Shown one piece after another: positions 28,846 through 37,164 of a DNA stretch of 64,000 nt. Location: assembly GCA_029258915.1 (NCBI GenBank), contig JAPDJU010000003.1, positions 120,082 to 184,081 of the forward strand, in the 5' to 3' direction. Origin of the DNA: Thermoproteota archaeon. Its GTDB lineage: Archaea > Thermoproteota > Thermoprotei_A > EX4484-217-1. How positions within the stretch are numbered: the stretch's first letter is position 1; each line of letters opens with the position of its first letter. The position numbers were made by a program, and so were the translations under genes. The notes beneath the pieces are model-generated. The model did not search any database and was not told where the DNA came from. It worked only from the letters and a program-made list of their open reading frames with translations.

Positions 28846-30030
28846 TTGATAAATACTTCACCTGAAGATAAAGCAATAAAGTATACTATAGACTTTGTAA
28901 GAATACCTAGTTTCTCAGGTGAAGAGAAAGAACTAGCTTTACATATAAGAGACTTACTTAAAGATTTAGGATTTGACAAAGTGATTATAGATAGAGTAGG
29001 CAACGTCATAGCTATAGTAAAAGGAACCACATGGAATGAACCATTAATTTTAGAAGGCCACATGGACCACGTTGATCCTGGAAATTTAGAACTATGGCAT
29101 TATAAACCTTTTTCAGCAAAAATTGTTGAAAACAAAGTTTATGGTAGAGGAACAGTAGATATGAAGGCTGCATTAGCATCCATGGTTGCTGCAGCAGAAT
29201 ATATGTTGAAACATAGTTTTAAAAGAACACTTGCTCTAGTATTCACTGTTCTTGAAGAACCAGCTGAAGGAGTAGGATTTAAAATTGCTATCGAAGAAAC
29301 AGTTAAGGAAAAACCATTTTTAGTTATTCTAGGTGAAGCAACATCGCTAAATGTAAATTTAGGTCATAGAGGACGAGCACTAATAAAAACAGTAATTAAG
29401 GGTAAAACAGCGCATGCAAGTATGCCCCATTTAGGTTTAAACCCAATAATAGCCTCGTCTAAAATGATAAAATATATTGAGAAAATAGAATTGCCAAAAC
29501 ACAGTATTTTAGGTAAAGCAACTATAGCCCCAACGATAATCAACTGTTCACCAAAGTGTAGTTCACAAGTACCCGACCTATGTGAAATAATTTTAGATAG
29601 AAGAACAATATTAGGGGAAGATGAAAGAGATATATTAAAACCATTTACTATAGTTCATGAGGAACTAGCGTCCGAAGGGTATAAAGTAGAAATAGGGATA
29701 TTCACTGAAACTATTAAATGTTGGACAGGAGCTAAAGTAGGTGTTAAGTACTTCTTCCCATCATGGCTAATCAGTAAGAAAAGCTCCCTTGCAGTCAAAA
29801 GCCTAAGTGTGATACATAGCAAAGTAAACCCAAATGCAGAATTTAAAATATGGAACTTCAGTACTGATGGAGTATATTCTGCGGGCGAAAGAAACATACC
29901 AACAATAGGTTTCGGACCTGGAAATGAAAAGCTAGCTCATCAACCTAACGAACATATAAGTATAGAGGATATTAGAAAAGCTACTAGAGGATACATGGGG
30001 CTCATTAGAGAATATGCCTTAGAAAAATAG
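28846..30030 (+). CDS. M20-family zinc amidohydrolase/peptidase
   Basis: A 394-residue enzyme of the ArgE/DapE/YgeY group. Metal ligands appear in GHMDHVD (His and Asp), GRGTVDMK (Asp), LEEPAEG (Glu) and a C-terminal His region (KLAHQPNEH). It hydrolyses an amide bond such as an N-acyl or N-succinyl group; the exact substrate is not clear. The start is TTG 28846. It is the last gene of a probable three-gene operon. Confidence 0.85.
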   Translation: MINTSPEDKAIKYTIDFVRIPSFSGEEKELALHIRDLLKDLGFDKVIIDRVGNVIAIVKGTTWNEPLILEGHMDHVDPGNLELWHYKPFSAKIVENKVYGRGTVDMKAALASMVAAAEYMLKHSFKRTLALVFTVLEEPAEGVGFKIAIEETVKEKPFLVILGEATSLNVNLGHRGRALIKTVIKGKTAHASMPHLGLNPIIASSKMIKYIEKIELPKHSILGKATIAPTIINCSPKCSSQVPDLCEIILDRRTILGEDERDILKPFTIVHEELASEGYKVEIGIFTETIKCWTGAKVGVKYFFPSWLISKKSSLAVKSLSVIHSKVNPNAEFKIWNFSTDGVYSAGERNIPTIGFGPGNEKLAHQPNEHISIEDIRKATRGYMGLIREYALEK

Positions 30031-30034
30031 CTGC

Positions 30035-30533
30035 TTAAATATTTACTGCCATTAAAAATTCCTTATCTTTAATCATGCATGACACCTGTTTTTCAACATA
30101 TGACTCATATAAGTTATTTTCAACAAACATTGTTAGCTTTTTAAAACCCATATTCAAACTACTTGAAGCTATAAATTTTAAAGCTCTCAATATGTTTTCT
30201 CTGTTACTTATCCATAGAGTTAATTTAGCTTCTTCTCTACTATGCCATATGTTTTCAATAATGTATGCTACATTGAGATTTTCAATGTATCCTTCATCAC
30301 ATATAGCTTTAGCTTCTTCTACAGCATAAGCCCATTTATTTTTTAACCATACAGTATACGAGGATCCTATTCTAGGAGATACAAGTATCATATCTTTTAA
30401 GATATCATATTTTTGTGGAAACCTTTTCTTCACATATCTAGCTTCATTAGCCGCATTTTTCATAAAATCTTATAGCATTCTTCGCAGGCCAAACACTTAC
30501 CGTTTTACAGTTTTCAGACTTAGCTATTTCAAC
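30035..30533 (-). pseudogene. Truncated GNAT acetyltransferase
   Basis: The minus strand reads VEIAKSENCKTVSVWP, then NAIRFYEKCG, the C-terminal signature of a GNAT acetyl-CoA domain. A frameshift with stops follows at about 30450-30456, after which a 142-residue frame (start 30463) continues with NEARYVKKRFPQKY and a second GNAT-like region. The front of the gene is lost next to the TnpB element. The final ten codons of the upstream side, LKVSFRPEPV, come from the 28-bp repeat at 30534-30561. Confidence 0.65.
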
Positions 30534-30561
30534 GGGTTCGGGTCTGAATGATACTTTTAAT
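30534..30561. repeat. 28-bp inverted repeat, left copy
   Basis: The sequence begins GGGTTCGGGTCTGAATGATA and is the exact reverse complement of 32032-32059. It overlaps the tnpB stop codon and also reads in frame as the start of the truncated GNAT remnant. Confidence 0.95.
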
Positions 30562-31793
30562 CACATTTGAATATTTTTGATTACTTTCCTCATCCCCTCA
30601 TTTCTTGTTCTCCCGCTTTGTCGGGTTTCATCCTTCACTGCGGGAGCACTTTGGGGAGACCCACACTCCCCTGCATATGCATCTAAGACTTTGAACCAGA
30701 TGTTCGTAGCTCCAACCTTATCCCTATCGCCTATGAAACCGCATTTAGAGCAAACTGCTAATCTATGGTTATAGATCAGCTTAGTACTGCACCTAGGGCA
30801 AGTTAATGACGTACTTTTTGGATTAATGAATACTACTGGAACACTATATTCAATAGCTTTACTTACTATTGACTCCTGTAGCTTCCTATAAGCGAACATG
30901 GTTAATTTCCAGACAATAATATTTTTATTCTTACTCATATTTTCACGTAGGTGTGCTAAGTCTTCTAGAGCAATAGCATAGTTGTGTTTCTTTGCTTCCA
31001 AAACTATTTCTTTTGCAAACTTTCTACACCAATCAACTACAATATTCCTTGCTCTCTTATGAAGAGTCTTTACCCGGTTTAGAATTCTTTTATTATATCT
31101 CCATCTTTTAGGATACTTTCTTTGAAGCTCCTCAGCTCTAGCCCTCTTGCTTAGTGCATCAACGAACTTCGCTTTATACCTCCTAACGCTAGACCCATCG
31201 TAGATTACAATATGCTTTAAATTAACATCGAGTGCTAGGAGACCTCTAGGAGTGTAGGGAGCATACCTTACCTCAAACACTATACTCACGTATAGCTCTC
31301 CATCATGGCACTTCACATGAACTTCCTTCCACTTAAAACTTCTAAACCTCTCCACGTACTCTCTTCTATGCATGAGCCTCAGAGAATACCATCTATCTCT
31401 GAAAATTATCCTGACAGCTCCATTTTCCAAGTCAACTCTAGCGTCTTGGTGGTCAAGTCTAGCACTCATCTTTCTGATTAAAGGTTTTGACCCTTTATTT
31501 TCTCTAGCTGATTTCACTAATGCAAGTGCTGTACTGTAAATATTCCTAGCTACATGTGCTCTAAAACCATAGCTCCTCAGTACTGGGTAGAATAGTTGAT
31601 GAACCTGACTCTTCTTAGGAAGTTTATCTAGCTCCCATAGAGCGTTGATAACCTTCTGGAGAGTGTATCTATGTACTGCTAAATCCCATAATAAGTCGTT
31701 AACACTACCCTCAATAACCTCTGCCCTAGCTTTCAAAGCCCTTCTACACACTCCCTCAGGCATCTCCCTAGCAAGGGAGATATACGCCTTCAT
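30561..31793 (-). CDS. tnpB: TnpB (IS605 OrfB) RNA-guided nuclease
   Basis: A complete 410-residue TnpB. RuvC residues are visible: LALDVNLKHIVIYDG (first Asp), AIALEDLAHLRE (Glu), and GDRDKVGATNIW (last Asp) after the zinc finger CPRCSTKL ... CSKCGF. All catalytic and zinc-binding residues are intact, in contrast to the second copy at 39712. TnpB nucleases use a guide RNA from the element's end and help retain the element. The end region is a likely guide RNA source. Confidence 0.93.
   Translation of the reverse strand: MKAYISLAREMPEGVCRRALKARAEVIEGSVNDLLWDLAVHRYTLQKVINALWELDKLPKKSQVHQLFYPVLRSYGFRAHVARNIYSTALALVKSARENKGSKPLIRKMSARLDHQDARVDLENGAVRIIFRDRWYSLRLMHRREYVERFRSFKWKEVHVKCHDGELYVSIVFEVRYAPYTPRGLLALDVNLKHIVIYDGSSVRRYKAKFVDALSKRARAEELQRKYPKRWRYNKRILNRVKTLHKRARNIVVDWCRKFAKEIVLEAKKHNYAIALEDLAHLRENMSKNKNIIVWKLTMFAYRKLQESIVSKAIEYSVPVVFINPKSTSLTCPRCSTKLIYNHRLAVCSKCGFIGDRDKVGATNIWFKVLDAYAGECGSPQSAPAVKDETRQSGRTRNEGMRKVIKNIQM
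30562..30680 (-). ncRNA. Predicted omega RNA overlapping the tnpB 3' end
   Basis: The 3' end of tnpB is GC-rich in an AT-rich background and forms two stems: CTCCCGC (30610-30616) with GCGGGAG (30640-30646), and GGGGAG (30653-30658) with CTCCCC (30666-30671). TnpB guide RNAs are known to come from this position, with the guide lying beyond the element end. The RNA boundaries are inferred. Confidence 0.5.
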
Positions 31794-31872
31794 CGGGCAC
31801 TCACCAGTAGTTATTATTAGAGTACAAATTTATAAAGTTAAGTACTTAAATCTAAATATATGGTGTCTGTAG

Positions 31873-32016
31873 ATGGTTTCAGTATATGTGTTTGAAGCGA
31901 GAGTTGTCAAGACAAGTGGAAAGTACCTAATATATCCACCCAAAGCATATCAAGAAAAACTAAAGAAACTTCATGGAAGAAAAGTAAAAGTCATAGTAGT
32001 AGAGGAAAGTAATTAA
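31873..32016 (+). CDS. TnpB-associated AbrB-like small protein
   Basis: A 47-residue ORF divergent from tnpB (79 bp between starts). It reads VYVFEARVVKTSGKYLIYPP, then AYQEKLKKLHGRKVKVIVVE. A homologue of 49 residues sits in the same divergent position next to the second tnpB (39487-39636), with VYVFEA, LIYPPK, YQEKLKK and GKKVKVIV conserved. The beta-rich pattern with a G-K-V turn resembles AbrB/MazE swapped-hairpin DNA-binding proteins. Conservation of protein and arrangement indicates a real gene, possibly regulating tnpB. Confidence 0.72.
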   Translation: MVSVYVFEARVVKTSGKYLIYPPKAYQEKLKKLHGRKVKVIVVEESN

Positions 32017-32031
32017 AAGTATTTAGAAATA

Positions 32032-32059
32032 ATTAAAAGTATCATTCAGACCCGAACCC
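32032..32059. repeat. 28-bp inverted repeat, right copy
   Basis: Exact reverse complement of 30534-30561. It follows the small ORF; its first 12 bases repeat a nearby AATTAAAAGTAT at 32011-32022. Confidence 0.95.
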
Positions 32060-32092
32060 ATAATCTAGTAGATTCCTATCTTTTTCTATCTT

Positions 32093-32281
32093 TCATAGGT
32101 TTTCGTGAAGCCACTGTAGTCTTTTCTCTATAACGCATTTCTCAAGGTATTTCAAAGCTTCTTCTAACCCTACAGTCTTTGGAGCTTCTAAAATTGTTTG
32201 AAATAACTTCTCGTACTCTCTTTTTAAGTATAAATTACGTATTTTAATGAAATAATTTTCTTTAACACCCACTGTTAACAC
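32093..32281 (-). CDS. Hypothetical 62-residue protein, possibly a gene fragment
   Basis: A short helical frame (VGLEEALKYLEKCVIEKRLQ). It may be the beginning of a gene cut by the TnpB element or an independent small gene. No family is recognised. The 139 nt between it and the next gene (32282-32420) hold an A/T-rich promoter with CTTAAAAATA near 32355. Confidence 0.35.
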   Translation of the reverse strand: MLTVGVKENYFIKIRNLYLKREYEKLFQTILEAPKTVGLEEALKYLEKCVIEKRLQWLHENL

Positions 32282-32420
32282 TTAAGATAATTCTATAATA
32301 AATCCCACTTAATAGTTTGCATGTTCTTCATAACTCATTACTAATATTTAGTAAGCTTAAAAATAACGCTTAAAAGATATGTGCGTAGTGTAATTTACAG
32401 TAAATAGTGGATGATGTATT

Positions 32421-33692
32421 ATGGCTAAACTTTTGTACCTTGTTCTTGACGGTATGGCGGATAGCATAGCGGATAAGAAAACATCTTTGGAAATAGCTCA
32501 TAAACCAGGGTTAGATTATGTTGCAGAACATGGTATTTGCGGGCTAATGTACCCTATAAGTAAAGGAGTAGCTCCTGAAAGCGATGCAGCCGTAATCTCT
32601 ATTCTAAGCTATGATCCTCATAGGTACTATACTGGTAGAGGACCGTTAGAAGCTTTAGGTGCTAATATGCGTTTTAAAGAAGAAATCGAGGTTGCTTTTA
32701 GAGCTAATTTTGCAACTGTAGTCCCTCAGACCCTAAAAATTATAGATAGAAGAGCTGGTAGAGGTCTTAAAACAGAAGAGGCAAAAGAGCTGGCTAAGGC
32801 TATCGACGGTTTAAGGTTGAAATATAATAGCTACGCTAAAGTTAAAGCAACAGTAGGCCATCGTGCAGTAGTAATAATAGGTAGCGAATTTTATAAACTA
32901 TCACCAATGGTTGATAACAGTGATCCAGCTTATGGAAGAAAAGGGTTCATAAGTGTAGCTGTAAAGCATTACTCACCTTACATTAGACAGGTGAAACCTC
33001 TGGAAGAAACATTAGAAGCAAAAATAACAGCTGAAATAGTTAATGAATTCACAAGGAAAACTGTGGAAATACTTGATAAACACCCGGTCAATATTGAGCG
33101 TAGAAAAAGAGGACTCCTTCCTGCAAACGTTATTTTACTAAGGGATGCTGGAAACAAATTACCTAAAGCAACACCTTTACCGGAAAAGTTTAACGTAAAA
33201 TTTGCTTTACTAGCTGAAATGCCTGTGGAACTAGGTATAGGAAGGGCCTTTGGAGCGTATGTAGAAGAAGTACCCCTACCGACTGGAAACCCGAAAAAAG
33301 ACTATAAAGTAAGGTTAGAAAAAACTTTAAAACTTCTCCGAAACTTCAACATAGTCTATGTTCACCTTAAAGGGCCTGACGAACCAGGACATGATGGTAA
33401 CCTTGAACTTAAGAAAAGAAAAATAGAGGAAATAGACAAATACTTTGTAAGGCCATTTCTAAAGAATATTAGCAAGGAAATAGCAGTAATGATTACAGCA
33501 GACCATGCAACACCACCATCAGCTAAAGCACATACCGGAGATCCTGTACCAGTAACTATAATGCATTATAAATTAAAACCCGATAATGTAAAAAAACTAA
33601 CCGAGAAAGAATGTGCTAAAGGGGCTTTAGGAATAATTGGACACGGATGGGAATTGCTACCAAAAGTACTAAAGTTGTTGCAGGCAAAGTAA
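32421..33692 (+). CDS. apgM: 2,3-bisphosphoglycerate-independent phosphoglycerate mutase (archaeal)
   Basis: A 423-residue alkaline-phosphatase-fold enzyme interconverting 3- and 2-phosphoglycerate in glycolysis and gluconeogenesis. It shows the first metal Asp in LVLDGMAD, the active-site Ser in PESDAAVISILSYDP and the C-terminal metal ligands in ITADHATP and AHTGDPVPV. Length and order match ApgM. Start ATG 32421; TATA-like sequence about 60 nt upstream. Confidence 0.95.
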   Translation: MAKLLYLVLDGMADSIADKKTSLEIAHKPGLDYVAEHGICGLMYPISKGVAPESDAAVISILSYDPHRYYTGRGPLEALGANMRFKEEIEVAFRANFATVVPQTLKIIDRRAGRGLKTEEAKELAKAIDGLRLKYNSYAKVKATVGHRAVVIIGSEFYKLSPMVDNSDPAYGRKGFISVAVKHYSPYIRQVKPLEETLEAKITAEIVNEFTRKTVEILDKHPVNIERRKRGLLPANVILLRDAGNKLPKATPLPEKFNVKFALLAEMPVELGIGRAFGAYVEEVPLPTGNPKKDYKVRLEKTLKLLRNFNIVYVHLKGPDEPGHDGNLELKKRKIEEIDKYFVRPFLKNISKEIAVMITADHATPPSAKAHTGDPVPVTIMHYKLKPDNVKKLTEKECAKGALGIIGHGWELLPKVLKLLQAK

Positions 33693-33738
33693 CATAGCGT
33701 TAGCAATTAGTTAAATTGTATGAGATGTTTTTATGTTC

Positions 33739-34602
33739 TTATTTTTTAGCTCTGCCTCCTTTTGGAGGCTGAGGTATGTATGGGTATGGAATGTATTCTA
33801 CTCCTGGTCTCTGTACATGAGCTTGCGGGTAAAGCTCCATAAGCCTGTATATTTCAGGAGGCACATCTGTTCTAATAGGTAAGCCGAGTTTAAGAGCTTG
33901 TTCAATAGTTATAGGATAGTCATGTGTATGATAGCCTTCTGTTAGAAACTTAGCTATTTTTAAAGCCTTTTCTTCATCATATTTATCTTTTATAAGGTCA
34001 ACAATTATTTCCTGCATCTGTTTAATAGCTTTTTCAGCAATATCCGCAAGTAAAAGAGTTTCATCAGATACTTTCTCTATGCCCTTTTCTTTAACAACCT
34101 TAAGTACTGAAGGGGCTGGAACCTGTACTCCTTTTGAAGTGGTTATTTGAGGATCTAGTGGCCCTAGAACAGCGTTAGGATCTATGATTATTTCATCGGC
34201 AGCTAATGCTATTAAGGTACCACCGGACATAGCGTAATGAGGTATGACAACTATTTTCTTGGCAGGATGTTTTTTAAGTGCTTGAGCTATTTGAGAAGCA
34301 GCTAAAACTAAGCCTCCAGGAGTATGAAGAATCAGCATTATAGGCTTATTTGGAGGAGTAGACCTTATTGCTCTAATAATTGCTTCAGAATCCTCAATAT
34401 CAATAAATCTGTAAACGGGAATTCCAAAGAAACCTATGCGCTCCTGCCTATGAATCATAGTTACAACTCTAACACCATATTTTCTCTCGATCTTCTTTAT
34501 AATAGACATTCTAGACGCGTGAAGGCTTCTGTACTGCCAATGGGGCCATACAACCATGGTTAAAAGTAGTAGCCAAAACAGTAAACCTATAATATCCACC
34601 AT
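33739..34602 (-). CDS. Membrane-anchored Sdh-type serine protease (ClpP/crotonase fold)
   Basis: A 287-residue protein with one N-terminal transmembrane helix (about 5-22) and a ClpP-like domain of the SDH_sah family. Visible motifs are LILHTPGGLVLAA (oxyanion region) and HYAMSGGTLIALAADEI with the nucleophile Ser, followed by DPNAVLGPLDPQI. Such proteins are stand-alone membrane proteases or chaperone-like hydrolases. The proline- and glycine-rich end may be a flexible tail. The 3' end is 46 nt from apgM (convergent). Confidence 0.87.
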   Translation of the reverse strand: MVDIIGLLFWLLLLTMVVWPHWQYRSLHASRMSIIKKIERKYGVRVVTMIHRQERIGFFGIPVYRFIDIEDSEAIIRAIRSTPPNKPIMLILHTPGGLVLAASQIAQALKKHPAKKIVVIPHYAMSGGTLIALAADEIIIDPNAVLGPLDPQITTSKGVQVPAPSVLKVVKEKGIEKVSDETLLLADIAEKAIKQMQEIIVDLIKDKYDEEKALKIAKFLTEGYHTHDYPITIEQALKLGLPIRTDVPPEIYRLMELYPQAHVQRPGVEYIPYPYIPQPPKGGRAKK

Positions 34603-34675
34603 ACCTAAGATCCCAGCTCAGTATTCTTTACTAGCAAGATATAAGTTTAGCCTTAAGCAGCTTAATGAAGTTAAA

Positions 34676-34715
34676 ATCACAAAGACCTAGCGACACTATG
34701 CATATCTTTTGTGAT
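34676..34715. repeat. Inverted repeat in intergenic region
   Basis: ATCACAAA (34676-34683) pairs with TTTGTGAT (34708-34715). It lies in the gap after the Sdh protease and could be a terminator or operator; no gene is seen between 34603 and 34756. Confidence 0.4.
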
Positions 34716-34756
34716 CCAAACAGTTGCTGCTACTACAGAGATAAGCTTAGGCACCG

Positions 34757-35223
34757 CTATTCCTGTTTTTTAAAGCTAAAATAATAAACAAACCAGGATC
34801 CGACTTCAACAAGTAAAGATATAAATGCTACTTTAGACCTACCTTCAAAAACATAAAAGGCAGTTGCTACCATTATTGTGAGAAAGAAAGCTAAAGAGAC
34901 AATAAAATGTGTAACACCATAAACTTCATCAAATACACCTATAAGCTGTAAACAAAACCAGAAAAAGCTAAAAAATAATATGCAAGCATCCTACGCACTT
35001 TTAGCAATAACAATATTGCTTATTGAGCTATTAAGAAACCGCCTAAAACAAGGCCTAAGTTAAATATTGTGACTACATTACTTTTAACGGAATGATCTAG
35101 ATCGCTAAGCGCATTTCTTAACCAACTAAACCATGGAGATAGAGCTATGGAAACCGCTAAGCAAGTATAAACTATAGATAAACCTAAAATTCCCACGGGG
35201 ACAATCTTAATTTTAAAATTCAT
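34757..35223 (-). pseudogene. Broken DUF998-like membrane protein
   Basis: The first 67 codons (start 35223) read as a membrane domain with ALSPWFSWLRNALSDLDHS, typical of DUF998. A TAA follows at about 35020, and the remainder continues in a different frame (QLIGVFDEVYGVTHF, then FYVFEGRSKVAF) down to a stop at 34757-34759. At least one frameshift is needed, so the gene is inactive. The 199 nt between it and the HAD gene hold nothing I recognise. Confidence 0.75.
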
Positions 35224-35431
35224 TATTTAAACTGCAATCCTTTTTTCATATTATTGAGATCCTATATAGTCACTTAACTTTTATCAGTATTCCGAACTAT
35301 AAAACCATAATTATTCTTAGCAACAGTCATCTCTAATGATTCCACATGAAAGGTGTAAGCACTATCTGTCGAAAAGATTATGTATACTAGGAAGCAGAAC
35401 CTAACTAAAGCCATAAAGGGGTATGTTTTTC

Positions 35432-36127
35432 ATGGAAACTGTAGTTATATTTGACTTTGATGGTGTGCTTGTTGACAGCTATGGTGGCTTAACAAGGGTT
35501 TATAGAGCTCTAGCTAAAAAGCTTAATATAGCTGATGTTGCCTGCTTTATAAAAGCTATGTTGAGCTTTGAAGATATAATGGACTATTTCGGGTTATGGG
35601 ATAGAAATCTATGGTTTAACTTAATTCTTAAATCATCTAAAGTTCGCAGCAAACTGAATGTAAATAAATTAGTAATCGAGTACTGGCGTTTAAGGATAAA
35701 ATATAGCAAAATCATGAACAATGCTAAGGAAGTTATTGAGAAGTTAAATTCTCTCGGTATTCATACATACATAGTAAGCGGTAGTGATGGAGTAAAAGGA
35801 ATGAAATATAAGAGAATAAAGGCTTCAGGTTTTGATAAACTTGTTAGAGAAATCTTAGTTTATGGCATTAATGAAAAAATAGGATGCCTATTTGAAGCAC
35901 TTAACATAGTTAAGAGAAAACATAGGAGATCACAACTTTTCTATATTGACGATAAGCCTAAGAACCTTATGGAAGCACATAAAGCCAATATAAGAACTGT
36001 TCTTCATAAATATAAACCACCATTCCCGACAAAATATGCATGGAAGGGTAGAAAACCCAAAAACACTATAGAAATAGATAACCTCCTTGATCTAATTAAA
36101 ATAATTTTACAAAGTGACAAGTTCTAA
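35432..36127 (+). CDS. HAD-superfamily hydrolase
   Basis: A 231-residue HAD hydrolase with motif I DFDGVLVDSYG, motif II VSGSDG and motif IV IDDKPKNL. The substrate is unknown. The start is chosen as ATG 35432 because AAGGGG at 35416-35421 is at the right distance; ATG 35423 is too close. It leads a gene group of methyltransferase, DUF362 protein and aminotransferase. Confidence 0.86.
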   Translation: METVVIFDFDGVLVDSYGGLTRVYRALAKKLNIADVACFIKAMLSFEDIMDYFGLWDRNLWFNLILKSSKVRSKLNVNKLVIEYWRLRIKYSKIMNNAKEVIEKLNSLGIHTYIVSGSDGVKGMKYKRIKASGFDKLVREILVYGINEKIGCLFEALNIVKRKHRRSQLFYIDDKPKNLMEAHKANIRTVLHKYKPPFPTKYAWKGRKPKNTIEIDNLLDLIKIILQSDKF

Positions 36128-36336
36128 TTAGTTATTTTAATAGTTGCACATTAAGAATTTAAAATCTACTACACTTTATTTGGCTAGGGCAATATATGAC
36201 AAAGATGAAACAAAACTTATGGTTTTAATAAAATTTTACGATATGAAACTTTATTTATTATTTAAAGACTTAAGTAAAACTTTATATTCAAAGCCGCAAG
36301 TATGTCTAGTAGCTTCAATCTATTGGGGGAACACAT

Positions 36337-37161
36337 ATTAGATTAACTACAGAAGAATATAGGGATACACCTAATTATTGGGATAAAGTCTCTAAACAAT
36401 TTGCAGCCACCGTAAACATCAACGTGTTCGATTGGTCGTACAAGTACATGCGAGCTAACCTTATTAAGCTATGCTTAAAAGCCATTTCGTTAATTAAATA
36501 TTCTGGATCTCCAATAAAGATTCTAAAAACGGATCTATGGAACGAAGGCGTAGAGTTCTATAAAGATATTATAAACTCGGTAAAAAAACTATCTCATACT
36601 AAAATTAATTTCTTCGGCATAGATATTTCAAAGCTTATTGTCTTTAAAGCTTTAAATAGGCTAAGATACATTTATGGAACTCAAGCATCTATAACTCATC
36701 TTCCATTTCGAGATTGCAGCTTCGACATAATATGGGATATTTCTACAATAGATCATCTTCCTCTTAAACTTCGAGAGAAAGTTGTGGAAGAATATTTTAG
36801 AACTTTAAAATTTAAAGGTGTTCTTATATTAGTCACAGATTCTCAAAATATATTTTTAAAATTGGCTAGATCTGCAGTACTTAACAATATATTAGGGATA
36901 AACAAGGACAGCATACCTAGTGATCCGAGCTTGCTTAGAATACATCTTCAAAAATACTTTGAAATCTTAGATGAAGGCTGTCTAGACATAGGATATGCTA
37001 TACGTAGATTTTTGTTCTCAGGAAGGAAATCTCGTATCTTCAAATTTATGTTTAATAGAGAACCTATATTTCGGGCTCTACATAAAATAGAATTTTCAAG
37101 TGTTTCACGATTTCTTACTCTAATCTCTAGACAATACTTCTTTATTTGCAGGAGGTCTTAA
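36337..37161 (+). CDS. Class I SAM-dependent methyltransferase
   Basis: The core (about 110-200) has the Rossmann pattern FFGIDISK, ITHLPFRDCSFDIIWDISTIDHLP and a later FKGVLILVTDS, matching class I methyltransferases. The only usual start codon in the frame is GTG 36424. However, the frame is open back to 36325 and reads EEYRDTPNYWDKVSKQFA, a typical beginning for this family, and GGGGGA lies 6 nt before an ATT at 36337. I therefore propose an ATT start or a hidden frameshift. It ends 3 nt before the DUF362 gene. Confidence 0.72.
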   Translation: MRLTTEEYRDTPNYWDKVSKQFAATVNINVFDWSYKYMRANLIKLCLKAISLIKYSGSPIKILKTDLWNEGVEFYKDIINSVKKLSHTKINFFGIDISKLIVFKALNRLRYIYGTQASITHLPFRDCSFDIIWDISTIDHLPLKLREKVVEEYFRTLKFKGVLILVTDSQNIFLKLARSAVLNNILGINKDSIPSDPSLLRIHLQKYFEILDEGCLDIGYAIRRFLFSGRKSRIFKFMFNREPIFRALHKIEFSSVSRFLTLISRQYFFICRRS

Positions 37162-37164
37162 GTA

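Larger units (their letters stand above)
30534..32059. mobile_element. IS605-family tnpB element with small divergent ORF
   Basis: This 1.5-kb unit contains an intact tnpB (minus) and a divergent 47-residue ORF (plus). No tnpA transposase is present, so it would move only with help from elsewhere. A perfect 28-bp inverted repeat lies at 30534-30561 and 32032-32059. By comparison with the second element at 39429-40928, the true transposon ends are probably near 30550 and 32073, so the exact borders remain uncertain. Confidence 0.75.

Noticed and set aside
36144..36341. 65-codon frame before the methyltransferase
   Set aside because: TTG start, no ribosome-binding site, no homology; overlaps the likely N-terminus of the methyltransferase.
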